A stretch of 64,000 bases of DNA from Polaromonas jejuensis NBRC 106434 (GCF_001598235.1 NZ_BCYO01000005.1:124001-188000), one strand, 5' to 3'; shown: positions 8,326 to 18,608, numbered from the stretch's first letter. Notes: generated by a model from the sequence alone, not told the origin. Numbers and translations are program-made.

Positions 8326-9839
8326 TCCACATGCGTCAGGCTCAGCCCAATGGCGCCGCGGCGGCGCAGCCAGGGGGAGGGACGGTAGCGCTGGTCGCCA
8401 TACACGGTCTGCATGTTGAACAGCACTTCCAGCACATTGGTGGGGCCGTAGCGGTCGCCCATGGCGAGCGGGCCCATGGGGTAACCCAGGCCCAGCGTCA
8501 CGGCGGTTTCCAGGTCTTTCGGGCTGCAGATACCCTGCTGGCAGATGTCGCTGGCGATGTTGACGATGGTGCCAAGCACACGCTGCGTGACGAAACCGCC
8601 GCTGTCGCGGATCACGCTCACGGGCTTGCCGTCGCGGGCAAACAGGGCGTGGGCGGCGTCGCGCATGTCGCTGCGGGTCGCCGGGTTGGTGGCCAGCACC
8701 CGGCGCTTGGTGGCGGCGTCGTCAATCAGCATGTCGATGCCCACGGTGCGCGCGGGATCGAGCCGCTCCACCACGGCCACCGTGGTGATGTCGAAACCCA
8801 GCGGGGCGACCAGTACCAAAGCCTGGGGCGACGCGGACTGGCCCGTTTCAATTTTGGCGCCAAGGTTTTTCAGCAGCTGCAGCAATTCGGAGCGCCGCGA
8901 GGCGCGCGGCGAGACCCACACCGGCGGCATTTCGGCGACCTTGGGCGCGGGCGCTTCTGTGGGAAGCTGGAGCACGCCATCCGCATAGCGGTAAAAACCC
9001 TCGCCGGTTTTGCGGCCCAGGATGCCGCCGGCCAGGCGCTGCGCGGTGATCACGCTCGGGCGGTAGCGGGCTTCTTCGTAATACTGGTGGTAGATGGACT
9101 CCATGACGGGGTGGGACACATCCAGCGCGGTCAGGTCCATCAGCTCGAAGGGGCCGAGCTTGAAGCCGGCCTGGTCGCGCAGGATGCGGTCTATGGTGGC
9201 GAAATCGGCAACGCCTTCGCTGACAATGCGCAGCGCTTCGGTGCCGTAGCCGCGCCCCGCGTGGTTGACGATAAAGCCGGGCGTGTCTTGCGCGTGCACG
9301 GGCGTGTGGCCCATCTGCACGGCGTACTGGCTCAGGGCGCTGCATACCGCAGGGCTGGTTTTGAGTCCCGCAATGACTTCCACCACCTTCATCAAGGGCA
9401 CGGGGTTGAAGAAGTGATAGCCGGCAAAACGCTCGGGGTGCTTGAGCGCCGCGGCAATGGCCGTGACCGAGAGGGAGGAGGTGTTGCTGGCCAGGATGGC
9501 CTGCGTGGACACAATGTCCTCCAGTTCGGCGAACAGGACCTTCTTGACGTCGAGTCGCTCGACGATGGCTTCAATGACCAGGTCGCAATCGGCCAGATCG
9601 GAGAGTGCGCCGGCGATCACGAGACGGGTCTTGAATTTTGCCGCCGTGGCGGCCTCCAGCCGGCCTTTTTCGACCAGCCTGTCCCATTGGGCCGCAATGG
9701 CCGCATGGGCCTTGTCCGCTGCGCCCGCCTGGGCGTCCATCAATTTGACGAGGCTTCCGGCTTGCGCGGCGATCTGCGCAATGCCACGGCCCATGGCCCC
9801 GGTGCCAACAATTCCAACGGTTTTCTGAATTAGTTCCAT
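8319..9839 (-). CDS. 3-hydroxyacyl-CoA dehydrogenase (two-domain, PaaH-like)
   Basis: 506 residues, longer than the usual 280-310 because the C-terminal dimerisation domain is present twice, as in phenylacetate-pathway PaaH/PaaC. The NAD-binding Rossmann motif is at the N-terminus (VGIVGTGAMGRGIAQIAA). The catalytic His is in HFFNPVPLMKVVEVI and the substrate-side signature is DTPGFIVNHAGRGYGTEALRI. The second half repeats a similar domain (IRDSGGFVTQRVLGTIVNIA). It oxidises 3-hydroxyacyl-CoA to 3-oxoacyl-CoA. It shares direction with the downstream enoyl-CoA hydratase, about 150 bases apart. No other phenylacetate genes are present, so a PaaH role is not proven. Confidence 0.92.
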   Translation of the reverse strand: MELIQKTVGIVGTGAMGRGIAQIAAQAGSLVKLMDAQAGAADKAHAAIAAQWDRLVEKGRLEAATAAKFKTRLVIAGALSDLADCDLVIEAIVERLDVKKVLFAELEDIVSTQAILASNTSSLSVTAIAAALKHPERFAGYHFFNPVPLMKVVEVIAGLKTSPAVCSALSQYAVQMGHTPVHAQDTPGFIVNHAGRGYGTEALRIVSEGVADFATIDRILRDQAGFKLGPFELMDLTALDVSHPVMESIYHQYYEEARYRPSVITAQRLAGGILGRKTGEGFYRYADGVLQLPTEAPAPKVAEMPPVWVSPRASRRSELLQLLKNLGAKIETGQSASPQALVLVAPLGFDITTVAVVERLDPARTVGIDMLIDDAATKRRVLATNPATRSDMRDAAHALFARDGKPVSVIRDSGGFVTQRVLGTIVNIASDICQQGICSPKDLETAVTLGLGYPMGPLAMGDRYGPTNVLEVLFNMQTVYGDQRYRPSPWLRRRGAIGLSLTHVEE

Positions 9840-9961
9840 CACCGAATTATGGCCGAGCGGCAGGCGCCGTCTGGCAAGTGAGAACCCGGCGCATGGCGGG
9901 CCTCAGCGGTGTTCATCCCCACGGTTTTGAGAGGGGAAGACGTCAGCCAGGGCTTTGGGTT

Positions 9962-10969
9962 TTAGCGCCGCACCTGCAGTGCGCCTGGGTTGACGATGTT
10001 GGTCGGCGTGCCCTTGATGAAGTTGAGCACGTTGTCGAATGCCGCATTGAAATACATCTCGTAGCTGTCCAGTTCGACATAGCCAATGTGCGGTGTGCAA
10101 ATGCAGTTTTCGAGGCGGAGCAGCGCATGGCCCTGCAAAATGGGCTCCGACTCGAAGACATCCACGGCCCCCATGCCCGGGCGCCCGCGGTTCAGCGCGG
10201 CAATCAGGGCATCGGGCTCGATCAGCTCGGCGCGGGACGTATTGACCAGCAAGGCCGTGGTCTTCATGCGCGACAAATCGTCCAGCGTCACGATGCCACG
10301 GGTGTCCTCATGCAGGCGCAGGTGCAGGCTGAGCACATCACTTTGTTCGAAAAGATCGTTTTTGCTGGCGGCCAATTCAAAACCATCTGCCTGTGCCCGC
10401 TCGCGCGAGGCTTCCTGGCCCCAGACAATTACCCGCATGCCAAACGCGCGGCCGTAGCCGGCAACGATTTGCCCGATACGGCCGTAACTCCAGATCCCCA
10501 GCGTCTTGCCCTTGAGGACGCTGCCGACTCCAAAATTGGGCGGCATGGACCCGGCCTTGAGTCCGGCCTGTTGCCACGCGCCGTGCTTCAAATTTGAAAC
10601 ATATTGAGGAATACGGCGCATGGCAGCCATCACAAGGGCCCAGGTCAGCTCGGCCGGTGCGGTAGACGACCCCACGCCTTCAGCCACCGCAATCCCGCGC
10701 TCCGTGCAGGCGGCAATGTCCACATGGCTGCCGAGGCGGCCGGTTTGCACGATCAGCTTGAGCTTGGGCAACTTCTCGATCACCTGCCGACTCAGCTGGG
10801 TGCGCTCGCGAATCAGCACGATCACATCGGCGTCCTTGAGCCGGACGGACAGCTGCCCTATGCCTTTGACGGTGTTGGTATAAACCTTGGCGGGGTAAGC
10901 ATCCAGTTTGGCAGCGCAGTTCAGTTTTCGCACTGCGTCCTGGTAGTCATCGAGGATCACAATATTCAT
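9962..10969 (-). CDS. D-isomer-specific 2-hydroxyacid dehydrogenase family protein
   Basis: 335 residues. NAD-binding domain with GKTLGIWSYGRIGQIVAGYG. The catalytic triad is visible: Arg in LLVNTSRAELIE, Glu in VDVFESEPI and His in CTPHIGYVELDSYEMYF. The N-terminal substrate domain includes IVQTGRLGSHVDIAACTERG. Members reduce 2-oxoacids or act on phosphoglycerate and related compounds; this subgroup (with the GYVELDSYE motif) is poorly characterised. It stands alone between oppositely spaced units, with no operon partner. Confidence 0.9.
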   Translation of the reverse strand: MNIVILDDYQDAVRKLNCAAKLDAYPAKVYTNTVKGIGQLSVRLKDADVIVLIRERTQLSRQVIEKLPKLKLIVQTGRLGSHVDIAACTERGIAVAEGVGSSTAPAELTWALVMAAMRRIPQYVSNLKHGAWQQAGLKAGSMPPNFGVGSVLKGKTLGIWSYGRIGQIVAGYGRAFGMRVIVWGQEASRERAQADGFELAASKNDLFEQSDVLSLHLRLHEDTRGIVTLDDLSRMKTTALLVNTSRAELIEPDALIAALNRGRPGMGAVDVFESEPILQGHALLRLENCICTPHIGYVELDSYEMYFNAAFDNVLNFIKGTPTNIVNPGALQVRR

Positions 10970-11122
10970 GGCCGATATTGTGCCTGCAAAGGTTTTTCAT
11001 TCCCGTGATGGGGCTGGCCAAAAGCTGTCAATTTGTATCGACAGACCTTGCGTTGCCGCCGGCTGCCAAAGCGGCCCGCCTCATCGCTGACCGCCGGGCC
11101 GGTAACGCGGCGGCTGGTAGTT

Positions 11123-11512
11123 TTATGGCGCCGCGGTTTCGCGCAGTGCCATGCGTTCCAGCTCTGCGCATACATCGGCCATGCGGCCCGAGATGACCAT
11201 GCGGCCCGCACAAGCCGGACCGACGCCTGAATCAAACTCTCGTACTACTTTCAGGCGGCTCGGTGCAAGTCTTTTCTTGCTCGCCTTGCCCGATTTGGCA
11301 GTGCAGGCCTGGGTGAGCATGGGGCGACGGTTCGGGGGACTGTCGCTGGAGGCTAAAGGCAGTGCCAGTTGCTGCCCCTGCTGCGGGGCGGCTGCAGGCT
11401 CGGCAAACCGGTTGGACGCACTCTGTGCGGGTACGAACCACGCGGCCAGGGCCTGCACCGGTGCCAGCACTGCGGACAGCACGGCGCTGTGTGAAAAACT
11501 GACGATTCCCAT
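11123..11512 (-). CDS. LexA-linked hypothetical protein
   Basis: 129 residues from the ATG at 11512, with AGGAG 6 bases upstream; the longer frame to 11638 has no ribosome binding site. The N-terminus has a hydrophobic stretch (VLSAVLAPVQALAAWF). The middle is low complexity. The C-terminal 40 residues look constrained: KVVREFDSGVGPACAGRMVI, then a helix with ADVCAELERMALRE. It lies 136 bases downstream of lexA in the same direction and could be read from the SOS promoter. I recognise the C-terminal block only as a conserved hypothetical found next to lexA in related bacteria. Function unknown. Confidence 0.65.
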   Translation of the reverse strand: MGIVSFSHSAVLSAVLAPVQALAAWFVPAQSASNRFAEPAAAPQQGQQLALPLASSDSPPNRRPMLTQACTAKSGKASKKRLAPSRLKVVREFDSGVGPACAGRMVISGRMADVCAELERMALRETAAP

Positions 11513-11648
11513 GAGAACTCCTGTTGGAAAGAGGTTGACACAGGCAGGATTTCGGGCTGGCCGAATGGCCAGCAGGGCCGCTGCATCAGGGTGTTGGCCA
11601 TTCCTGGCCAAACGCCCGCCACCTGCTGCGCGGCGCAAATGGGCGGGG

Positions 11649-12353
11649 CTACATCGGCAGGGTGTTGCGAATCAGGCCGACGGCCAGGCCTTCAAGCTCG
11701 AAGGGTTCTCCGGGTTGGACCACGATGGGTTTGAAGTCGGCGTTTTCTGGCAGCAGTTCAATGAGGTCCTTGGTGCGGCGAAAGCGCTTCACGGTGACCT
11801 CATCGCCAAGCCGGGCCACCACGATCTGCCCATTTTGGGCTTCCTTGGCCTGTTTGACGGCGAGCAGGTCGCCGTCCATGATGCCGACATCGCGCATGCT
11901 CATGCCGCGCACCTTGAGCAGGTAATCAGGCTGGCGCTGAAACAGGCTGCTTTCGAAGTAATAGGTTTGCTCGATATGTTCCTGCGCGAGAATCGGGCTG
12001 CCGGCAGCAACCCGCCCCACCAGCGGCAGGGCGAGTTGGGCCAGGCTTTGCAAGGGCAGAGAGAACTGTTTGGTACGGGATTCGTTCAGGGAGCGCAGCG
12101 TGTCGCTGCGCAGGCGTATGCCGCGCGAGGTGCCGCTGACCAGTTCAATGACGCCTTTGCGGGCCAGCGCCTGCAGGTGTTCTTCGGCGGCATTGGCGGA
12201 GCGAAAGCCCAGTTCGGTCGCGATTTCGGCGCGGGTCGGTGGGGCGCCGGTGCGGGCGATGGCCGCCTGGATCAGTTCCAGGATTTGCTGCTGGCGCGCG
12301 GTGAGTTTGGGCGTTCCAGAGGGCGGTGGCGCAAAATCGTTGAGGGTGCTCAT
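11649..12353 (-). CDS. lexA: LexA repressor
   Basis: 234 residues from the ATG at 12353, preceded by AAGGAG; the upstream frame to 12479 runs through the SOS boxes and is not coding. The winged-helix domain has [17 protein letters not shown] and recognition helix [18 protein letters not shown]. The self-cleavage site Ala-Gly is in [11 protein letters not shown], the catalytic Ser in [13 protein letters not shown] and the catalytic Lys in [10 protein letters not shown]. It represses the DNA-damage regulon and is cleaved when stimulated by RecA. Two SOS boxes lie 69-103 bases upstream, so it is autoregulated. About 25-30 residues longer than E. coli LexA, as is usual in Burkholderiales. Confidence 0.97.
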   Translation of the reverse strand: MSTLNDFAPPPSGTPKLTARQQQILELIQAAIARTGAPPTRAEIATELGFRSANAAEEHLQALARKGVIELVSGTSRGIRLRSDTLRSLNESRTKQFSLPLQSLAQLALPLVGRVAAGSPILAQEHIEQTYYFESSLFQRQPDYLLKVRGMSMRDVGIMDGDLLAVKQAKEAQNGQIVVARLGDEVTVKRFRRTKDLIELLPENADFKPIVVQPGEPFELEGLAVGLIRNTLPM

Positions 12354-12421
12354 GGCCGGGACTCCTTGGGGTAACAGATGCTGGCGCTGAGGGCCTGACC
12401 TGTTTGATATTGGCTTGGTAC

Positions 12422-12437
12422 CTGTTTTAATATCCAG
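12422..12437. promoter_or_regulatory. LexA (SOS) box 1
   Basis: CTGT TTTAATAT CCAG, matching CTGT-N8-ACAG with one mismatch. It is the first of two tandem boxes between lexA and the divergent asparaginase. Confidence 0.75.
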
Positions 12438-12440
12438 TAA

Positions 12441-12456
12441 CTGTATTTTCATCCAG
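12441..12456. promoter_or_regulatory. LexA (SOS) box 2
   Basis: CTGT ATTTTCAT CCAG, the same half-sites and spacing as box 1, starting 19 bases later, so both lie on nearly the same face of the helix. Its right end is about 29 bases from the asparaginase ATG, close enough to influence that gene too. Confidence 0.75.
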
Positions 12457-12484
12457 TTTTTAAAAGAATGCAAGTTCACGCTTT

Positions 12485-13456
12485 ATGAACCATCCCTACA
12501 TTGCGATTCTCGGCACCGGCGGCACGATCGCCGGCCAGGCGGCCAGCGCTTGCGACAACATCGGCTACACCGCTGCCCAGCTGGGTGTCGATCAGCTGCT
12601 GGCCGCCATTCCTGCCATGGCTGAAGCCGGCCCTTTTGTCACCGAGCAGGTGGCGCAGATCGACAGCAAGGACATGAGCTTTGCGGTTTGGGTGCAGCTG
12701 GCGGAGCGCGTCAACCACTTTCTGGCACAGCCCGATGTGCACGGCATTGTCATCACGCACGGAACCGATACGCTGGAAGAGACTGCGTATTTTTTGCAGG
12801 CGGTGTGCCAGCCGGCCAAGCCGGTGGTGCTGACCTGCGCCATGCGACCCGCCACGGCGCTGGTCCCGGACGGACCGCAAAACCTGCTCGATGCCATGAC
12901 CGTCGCCCGCCATGCGGGGGCCAGCGGGGTGGTCGCCGTCTGCGCCGGCACCATCCACAGCGCCTTCGACGTGCAGAAAGTGCACACCTACCAGCTGGAC
13001 GCCTTCAGTTCTGGCGATGCCGGGCCGCTCGGTTATGTCGAGGAGGGGGCTCTCAGATTGTTGAGAAATTGGCCTTCAGCCCAGGACGAACGGGCGCAGG
13101 CAGCTACCAATAACATAGCAAGCTTGAGCGACGGCACGCATTGGCCGCGCGTTGAAATCGTCATGAGCCATGCCGGCGCCGACGGTGCCGTGGTCGAGGC
13201 CCTGGTGGCGCAAGGCGTTCAGGGTCTGGTCGTTGCCGCCACGGGCAATGGCTCTTTGCACCATGCCCTGGAAGCCGCGTTGCTGGCGGCGCAGGCGGCA
13301 GGTGTCGAAGTGGTTCGCGCGACGCGCTGCCTCAATGGCCGGGTGTTGCCCAAGGCCGGCGATACCCTGCCGGATTCAGGCGGTCTCAGCCCGGTAAAGG
13401 CCAGGGTGGCGCTGATGCTTCGCCTGCTGGGCGTGATGCCGCCCGTAGCGCCGTGA
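12485..13456 (+). CDS. L-asparaginase/glutaminase family protein
   Basis: 323 residues. Both signature motifs of the bacterial asparaginase family are present: IAILGTGGTIAG near the N-terminus (first catalytic Thr) and IVITHGTDTLEETAYFL (second Thr with Asp). There is no signal peptide, so it is the cytoplasmic type. It hydrolyses asparagine to aspartate and ammonia. It is divergent from lexA with the two SOS boxes in between. A segment near residues 206-216 (TNNIASLSDG) is encoded by a sequence resembling the core of the interspersed repeat. Confidence 0.92.
   Translation: MNHPYIAILGTGGTIAGQAASACDNIGYTAAQLGVDQLLAAIPAMAEAGPFVTEQVAQIDSKDMSFAVWVQLAERVNHFLAQPDVHGIVITHGTDTLEETAYFLQAVCQPAKPVVLTCAMRPATALVPDGPQNLLDAMTVARHAGASGVVAVCAGTIHSAFDVQKVHTYQLDAFSSGDAGPLGYVEEGALRLLRNWPSAQDERAQAATNNIASLSDGTHWPRVEIVMSHAGADGAVVEALVAQGVQGLVVAATGNGSLHHALEAALLAAQAAGVEVVRATRCLNGRVLPKAGDTLPDSGGLSPVKARVALMLRLLGVMPPVAP
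13103..13120. repeat. Possible repeat core inside the asparaginase gene
   Basis: GCTACCAATAACATAGCA has the CTA...TAG dyad of the interspersed repeat and is read in frame as ATNNIA. The tail is not clearly present, so this is a weak member. Confidence 0.3.
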
Positions 13457-13493
13457 GCCGGGCGGACGGCCCGGCGTCAGGCTCTCGTCGCGT

Positions 13494-15194
13494 ATGACCC
13501 ATCAAGGCCCTCACACCATGCAAACACCGTACGAACAAGGCAATCGGAATCAGACCAGCAGCTGGGAAGCCTGCATCCAGTTCTATGAGGACCTGGCGCG
13601 GCGCTTTCCCCGATGGCTGCAGTTTTCGCAGATAGGGACGTCCGACGCGGGCGTGCCGATACACGCGGGCGTGGTCAGCGCCGATGGGATTTTTGATCGC
13701 ACGCAAATCCAGCGCGACGGCCGGCCGGTTTTTTTCAACAACAACGGCATCCATCCCGGCGAACCGGAGGGCATCGATGCCTGCATGGCGCTGGTGCGGG
13801 ACCTGTGCATGGAGCCCGCGCGTCTGGCGGCACTGGGCTCCGCCGTGTATTTGTTCATTCCCATTTACAACGTTGATGGCTGCCTGAACCGCAACACCAG
13901 CAGCCGCGTGAACCAGGATGGCCCGGAGTCCTTTGGTTTTCGGGGCAACAGCCTTCACCTCGACCTGAACCGAGACTTCATCAAGTGCGACAGCCTGAAC
14001 GCCCAGGTGTTCAACCAGTTCTTTACCGCCTGGGACCCGGACGTGATGGTTGATACCCATACCTCCAATGGCGCCGACTACGCCTACACCATGACCCTGA
14101 TCCACACCCAGGCCGACAAGCTGGGCGCCGGGCTGGGCAGCTTTCTGCGTGACAACATGGTGCCGGCCATCTACCGGGGGATGGAGGCGCGCGGCTGGCC
14201 CACCTGCCCCTATGTCAACCCGGTCAAAACCAGTCCGGATCAGGGGATTGCGGATTTCCTGGAGGTGCCGCGATTCTCCACGGGCTATGCGGCCCTGCAC
14301 CACACCATAGGCTTCATGCCCGAGACCCACATGCTCAAGCCCTTTGCGGACCGCTATGCGGCCATGCGGGCCCTGCTGGACGTGACGCTGCAGTACACGG
14401 TGGAGAATGCGGCGCAGATTCAGGCCCTCCGGCAGGAAGCGAAGCGGCAGGGGCGTGAAAAAAAGCATTGGCCCATCAGCTGGAGGATGGACGAGTCGCG
14501 CTGCTCCAGCCTGCGCTTCAAGGGCTATGAGGCGGCCTACAGGCCCAGCCTGATAGGAAACTACCAGCGCCTTTTTTACGACAGGAGCCAAGCGTGGGAG
14601 CGCGAGATCGCCTACTACACTCATTTTGAGGCCGAGGTGGTCGTTCCCGCGCCCCTCGCCTATGTCGTGCCGCAGGCCTGGCGCGCGGTGATCGAGCGCC
14701 TGGCATGGAATGGCGTGCAGATGGAACGCCTGGGCGCGGCAAGGTCTGCCGCGGCCCGCATCTATCGCATCCAGGCGGTGCAAAGCCGTCCCGGTGCTTA
14801 TGAAGGCCATATGTTCCACGAACAGCTCACGCTGGACGCCCGGACCGAAACCGTGGAACTGCAGGCGGGGGATTGCTGGATTCCGCTGAAGCAGGACCAG
14901 GCCCGCTATGTCATGGAAACCCTGGAGCCCCAGGCCCATGACAGCTTCTTCCGCTGGGGTTTCTTCAACAGCATCCTGGAAAAGAAAGAGAGTTTCTCGG
15001 ATTATGTGTTTGAGGACATGGCGCTGCAGTTGCTGCAGGACGAGCCGGCCTTGAATGCCAGGTTCATGCAGTGGAAGGCCGAGAATCCTGAACGGCTTTC
15101 GGACCAGCGCCAGGTGCTGCGCTTTATTTTTGAGAATTGCGCGCGCTTTGCCGAGCCGGCATGGCGCCGCTACCCGGTGCTGGCCATTTTCTGA
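13494..15194 (+). CDS. M14-family zinc carboxypeptidase-like protein
   Basis: 566 residues (558 if translation starts at the better-placed ATG 13518, preceded by AAGG). The zinc site is visible: the HxxE ligands in GIHPGEPEGIDA and the third ligand in VMVDTHTSNGADYAY. The substrate-binding region has LHLDLNRDFIKC. The conserved catalytic Glu is probably in the GFMPETHMLKPF segment. There is no signal peptide, so it is probably cytoplasmic. Larger than a simple carboxypeptidase domain (about 300), with a C-terminal extension rich in aromatic residues. The peptide substrate is unknown. It is 38 bases downstream of the asparaginase and probably co-transcribed, ending at a strong terminator. Confidence 0.88.
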   Translation: MTHQGPHTMQTPYEQGNRNQTSSWEACIQFYEDLARRFPRWLQFSQIGTSDAGVPIHAGVVSADGIFDRTQIQRDGRPVFFNNNGIHPGEPEGIDACMALVRDLCMEPARLAALGSAVYLFIPIYNVDGCLNRNTSSRVNQDGPESFGFRGNSLHLDLNRDFIKCDSLNAQVFNQFFTAWDPDVMVDTHTSNGADYAYTMTLIHTQADKLGAGLGSFLRDNMVPAIYRGMEARGWPTCPYVNPVKTSPDQGIADFLEVPRFSTGYAALHHTIGFMPETHMLKPFADRYAAMRALLDVTLQYTVENAAQIQALRQEAKRQGREKKHWPISWRMDESRCSSLRFKGYEAAYRPSLIGNYQRLFYDRSQAWEREIAYYTHFEAEVVVPAPLAYVVPQAWRAVIERLAWNGVQMERLGAARSAAARIYRIQAVQSRPGAYEGHMFHEQLTLDARTETVELQAGDCWIPLKQDQARYVMETLEPQAHDSFFRWGFFNSILEKKESFSDYVFEDMALQLLQDEPALNARFMQWKAENPERLSDQRQVLRFIFENCARFAEPAWRRYPVLAIF

Positions 15195-15230
15195 GAGTTC
15201 AAGAGGCTCGTGCGGCTTGAGTCTGAAAAA

Positions 15231-15258
15231 AAAGGCCGCCCCCTGGGGCGGCCTTTTT
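15231..15258. terminator. Bidirectional Rho-independent terminator
   Basis: AAAGGCCGCCCC-CTG-GGGCGGCCTTTTT, a 9-bp GC stem flanked by A-run and T-run. It serves the M14 peptidase from the left and adk from the right. Confidence 0.9.
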
Positions 15259-15279
15259 GCCAAAAGCGCGTGGCTCGTC

Positions 15280-15960
<681 letters not shown>

Positions 15961-16123
15961 TCAGTAAGTCAACCCGGGAGGCCGGCAAGCCGATTTTCCA
16001 GGGTTGCTTGACAGGTGTTGAGGCTGCCTGCAACCCCGCAGGCCTCACACTTGTTTTCCCCCAAGGATAGCACGCGCACTCCTGACGGCAGCTTACAAAA
16101 GCCCCCGGATAAGCGCTTGCGCG

Positions 16124-16882
16124 CTATGAAAACAGCTGGCGTGCCCGTTCCAGGTCTTCGGGGGTGTCCACGCCGGGGCCCGGCGCATCCTCGGTGATGT
16201 GCACGGCAATCCGGTGGCCATGCCACAGCGCGCGCAATTGCTCCAGCGACTCCAGCAACTCCAGCGGTGCCTGGGGCAGGGTGGGGAACTGGCGCAAAAA
16301 ACCGACACGGTAGCCGTAAATGCCCACGTGGCGCAAAGGCTTGGGCAGCGTGCTGCCGGCTTCCCACCAGGCCTTGCCGGTGAAATCGCGTGCCGCCGGA
16401 ATGGGCGAGCGGCTGAAATACAGCGCCGTCTGGCGCGCATCAAGCACCACCTTGACAATATTCGGATTGAGCAGGTCGGCCAACTGGTCTATCGAATGGG
16501 CGGCCGTGCTCATGGCGCAGTCCGGGCGCTCGTTGAGCAGGCGCGCCACCGCGTCAATCAGGGCCGGGTCAATCAGGGGCTCGTCGCCCTGCACATTGAC
16601 CACGATGTCGTCGTCGGCCAGGCCGAGCAGGCCGCAGGCTTCGGCGAGCCGGTCGCTGCCACTGGGGTGGTCCACGCGGGTCAGCACGGCCAGAACACCG
16701 AAAGCCGCGCATTTCTCGACAATCTCGGGGCTGTCGGCGGCGACCACTGTGCGGACGGCGGTGCTTTGCATGGCGCGTTGCGCCACACGCACGACCATGG
16801 GCGCGCCACTGATGTCGGCCAGCGGCTTGTTGGGCAGGCGGGTAGAGGCCAGGCGGGCCGGAATGAGAACGGTGAAACTCAT
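16124..16882 (-). CDS. kdsB: 3-deoxy-manno-octulosonate cytidylyltransferase
   Basis: 252 residues from the ATG at 16882. Activates Kdo as CMP-Kdo for lipopolysaccharide core synthesis. The nucleotide-binding start is [20 protein letters not shown]. The metal/CTP segment [17 protein letters not shown] and the Kdo-binding [19 protein letters not shown] region are present, as is [16 protein letters not shown]. It follows the Trm112-like gene by 34 bases and belongs to the same LPS operon as lpxK. Confidence 0.97.
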   Translation of the reverse strand: MSFTVLIPARLASTRLPNKPLADISGAPMVVRVAQRAMQSTAVRTVVAADSPEIVEKCAAFGVLAVLTRVDHPSGSDRLAEACGLLGLADDDIVVNVQGDEPLIDPALIDAVARLLNERPDCAMSTAAHSIDQLADLLNPNIVKVVLDARQTALYFSRSPIPAARDFTGKAWWEAGSTLPKPLRHVGIYGYRVGFLRQFPTLPQAPLELLESLEQLRALWHGHRIAVHITEDAPGPGVDTPEDLERARQLFS

Positions 16883-16916
16883 GCGCGCAAGGTGGCTGGA
16901 AACGGTTGGGCCGGCA

Positions 16917-17099
16917 TCACAGGCCAAGCTCTTCATCGGTAAGGGTTCGCGCTTCGTTTTCCAGCAGCACGGGGAGTCCGTCGCGCACCGGGTAGGCCAG
17001 GCGGGCGCTGCGCGAGATCAGTTCCTGCTTCTCGCGGTCATATTCGAGCGGGCCCTTGGTGACTGGGCAAACCAGCAGTTCAAGTAATTTGGTGTCCAT
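16917..17099 (-). CDS. Trm112-family small zinc-ribbon-like protein (YcaR type)
   Basis: 60 residues starting [20 protein letters not shown]. Only one cysteine remains of the zinc ribbon, as in most bacterial members. In eukaryotes Trm112 activates methyltransferases; the bacterial role is less clear. The gene is nearly always found between lpxK and kdsB, as here. Its ATG lies 20 bases inside the 3' end of lpxK, so translation is coupled. Confidence 0.93.
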   Translation of the reverse strand: MDTKLLELLVCPVTKGPLEYDREKQELISRSARLAYPVRDGLPVLLENEARTLTDEELGL

Positions 17100-18132
17100 G
17101 CACTGATGGTAATTGAGAAAGCTGAGAAAGCGGCCGCGCCAGCAGCGGCGCCAGCCGTGCATCCACTGCCGCAAAGAAAGCGGGTTCGGGTGAAAACGCC
17201 AGTGGAACGGCCAGCAGTTCAAGCCCCGGCAGGGCCGGCATGGCAAACAGCTTGATGGCATCCTTTTCGGTGCACAGCACGGTCTGGCCCGCGTAAGCGC
17301 TCAGGCCGCCATCGGCAAAGTCATGGTGGTCGGGCAGGGCGATGGTTTTTCCCAGTGTCAGGCCACGTGCCCTCAGCATGGCAAAAAAAGCTTCGGGCGT
17401 CGCGATGCCCGCCAGGGCGACCAGAGGCCGGCCCCGCAGAGCGGAGAGCGCCACCTGGCGGCCGTCGGCGGCCAGCGCATGGTCGGCCAGTTGCCGGCGG
17501 GAGGTGAAGCCCTCAAAAGCGGGCTTTTGGCCGGTATGCAGCACCAGATCCAGGCCCAGGCGCTTTCGCTCCGGCCAGGGCTCGCGCAGCGGCCCGGCCG
17601 GCAGCAACCAGCCATTGCCCGCGCCGCGGTCGTCGAACACCGCAATCTCGATGTCGCGCTGCAGCGCATAGTGCTGCAAGCCGTCGTCGCACACCACCAC
17701 GGCCGTGGCGGGGTAGGCGGCCAGCAAGGCCCGCACGGCGTCAGTGCGTCTGGGTGCTACAAAAACAGGAGCGGATGTTGCCCGCTTGATAAGGGCTGGC
17801 TCATCGCCGGACTCCTGAATGGATGTTTCGGGTGTGACTTCAAGGCTTTTGTGGCCGTGTCGGCCATAGCCGCGCGAGATGACGCCCACCGGCAAACCTT
17901 GCGCCTGCAAATGCTTGACCAGCGCCATCACCAGCGGGGTCTTGCCGGCGCCGCCGGCCACGACATTGCCGACCACAATCACCGGCACGCTGAAGCGCTC
18001 GGACCGGAGAACCCCGCCGCGGTACAAAGCCCTGCGCAAGCGCACCGCCAGGCCGTGGACTTGCGCCACGGGCCAGAGCAGGCAGGCCAGCCATCCGCGT
18101 GTGAGCCAGGCCCTCTGCAAAAGTTGTTTCAC
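17080..18132 (-). CDS. lpxK: Tetraacyldisaccharide 4'-kinase
   Basis: 350 residues. Phosphorylates the 4' position of the lipid A precursor at the inner membrane. N-terminal membrane-associated helix ([20 protein letters not shown]). Modified P-loop [20 protein letters not shown], the VISRGYGR segment, and the catalytic [20 protein letters not shown]-terminal TEKDAIKL is also typical. Residues encoded around 17755-17815 ([20 protein letters not shown]) match the family, yet their DNA resembles the interspersed repeat. It overlaps the Trm112-like gene and follows exbD by 47 bases. Confidence 0.97.
   Translation of the reverse strand: MKQLLQRAWLTRGWLACLLWPVAQVHGLAVRLRRALYRGGVLRSERFSVPVIVVGNVVAGGAGKTPLVMALVKHLQAQGLPVGVISRGYGRHGHKSLEVTPETSIQESGDEPALIKRATSAPVFVAPRRTDAVRALLAAYPATAVVVCDDGLQHYALQRDIEIAVFDDRGAGNGWLLPAGPLREPWPERKRLGLDLVLHTGQKPAFEGFTSRRQLADHALAADGRQVALSALRGRPLVALAGIATPEAFFAMLRARGLTLGKTIALPDHHDFADGGLSAYAGQTVLCTEKDAIKLFAMPALPGLELLAVPLAFSPEPAFFAAVDARLAPLLARPLSQLSQLPSVHGHQIT
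17755..17800. repeat. Repeat-like element inside lpxK
   Basis: TGCTACAAAAACAGGAGC followed by CGCTTGATAAGGGCTGGCTC, the core and GGGCTGG tail of the interspersed family, embedded in the lpxK reading frame without disrupting it. Confidence 0.45.
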
Positions 18133-18179
18133 GCGTTTCTTGCCATGTCACAGGGAAGGACGAAGGGCGAGCCGACAAC

Positions 18180-18608
18180 CTACTTGACGCCGGCCCGTGC
18201 GCTGCTCTGGGTGGCAAAGGTGATCTGCGTCATGCCCTGGCGCCGGGCGGCCTCCATGACCGTGATGACCGCCTGGTGCGTGGCGCTGGCATCGGCGCTG
18301 ATGATGATGACGCTTTCCTTGCCGGCCCTGGCCGCCTCGACCAGCGCCGCGCCGAGGGCGTCAATGCCCCGGCCTTCCACCAGGGCCTTGTTGACCATGT
18401 AACGGCCATCGCTGCTCACGGCGACGATCACCTCTTTGGGGTAGTCGCGCTGCTGCTCGGCATCAGCCACAGGCAGTTTGACCTGCAGTTCGGTAAATTT
18501 GCTGTAGGTGGTCGACAGCATCAGAAAGATCAGCACCACGAGCAGCACATCGATGAAGGGGATCAGGTTGATCTCCGGTTCATCATGCGGGTGGGGGCGG
18601 AAGTTCAT
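18180..18608 (-). CDS. exbD: ExbD/TolR-family biopolymer transport protein
   Basis: 142 residues from the ATG at 18608 (AGGGA upstream). One membrane helix near the N-terminus, with the proton-binding Asp in INLIPFIDVLLVVLIFLML, then a periplasmic domain ending in ITFATQSSARAGVK. It works with ExbB as the proton-driven motor that energises TonB-dependent outer-membrane transport (or a Tol-like system). It lies 57 bases downstream of exbB. No tonB is in the window. Confidence 0.95.
   Translation of the reverse strand: MNFRPHPHDEPEINLIPFIDVLLVVLIFLMLSTTYSKFTELQVKLPVADAEQQRDYPKEVIVAVSSDGRYMVNKALVEGRGIDALGAALVEAARAGKESVIIISADASATHQAVITVMEAARRQGMTQITFATQSSARAGVK

Noticed and set aside
8226..9833. 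535-codon plus-strand frame
   Set aside because: Antisense shadow of the 3-hydroxyacyl-CoA dehydrogenase; no motifs.
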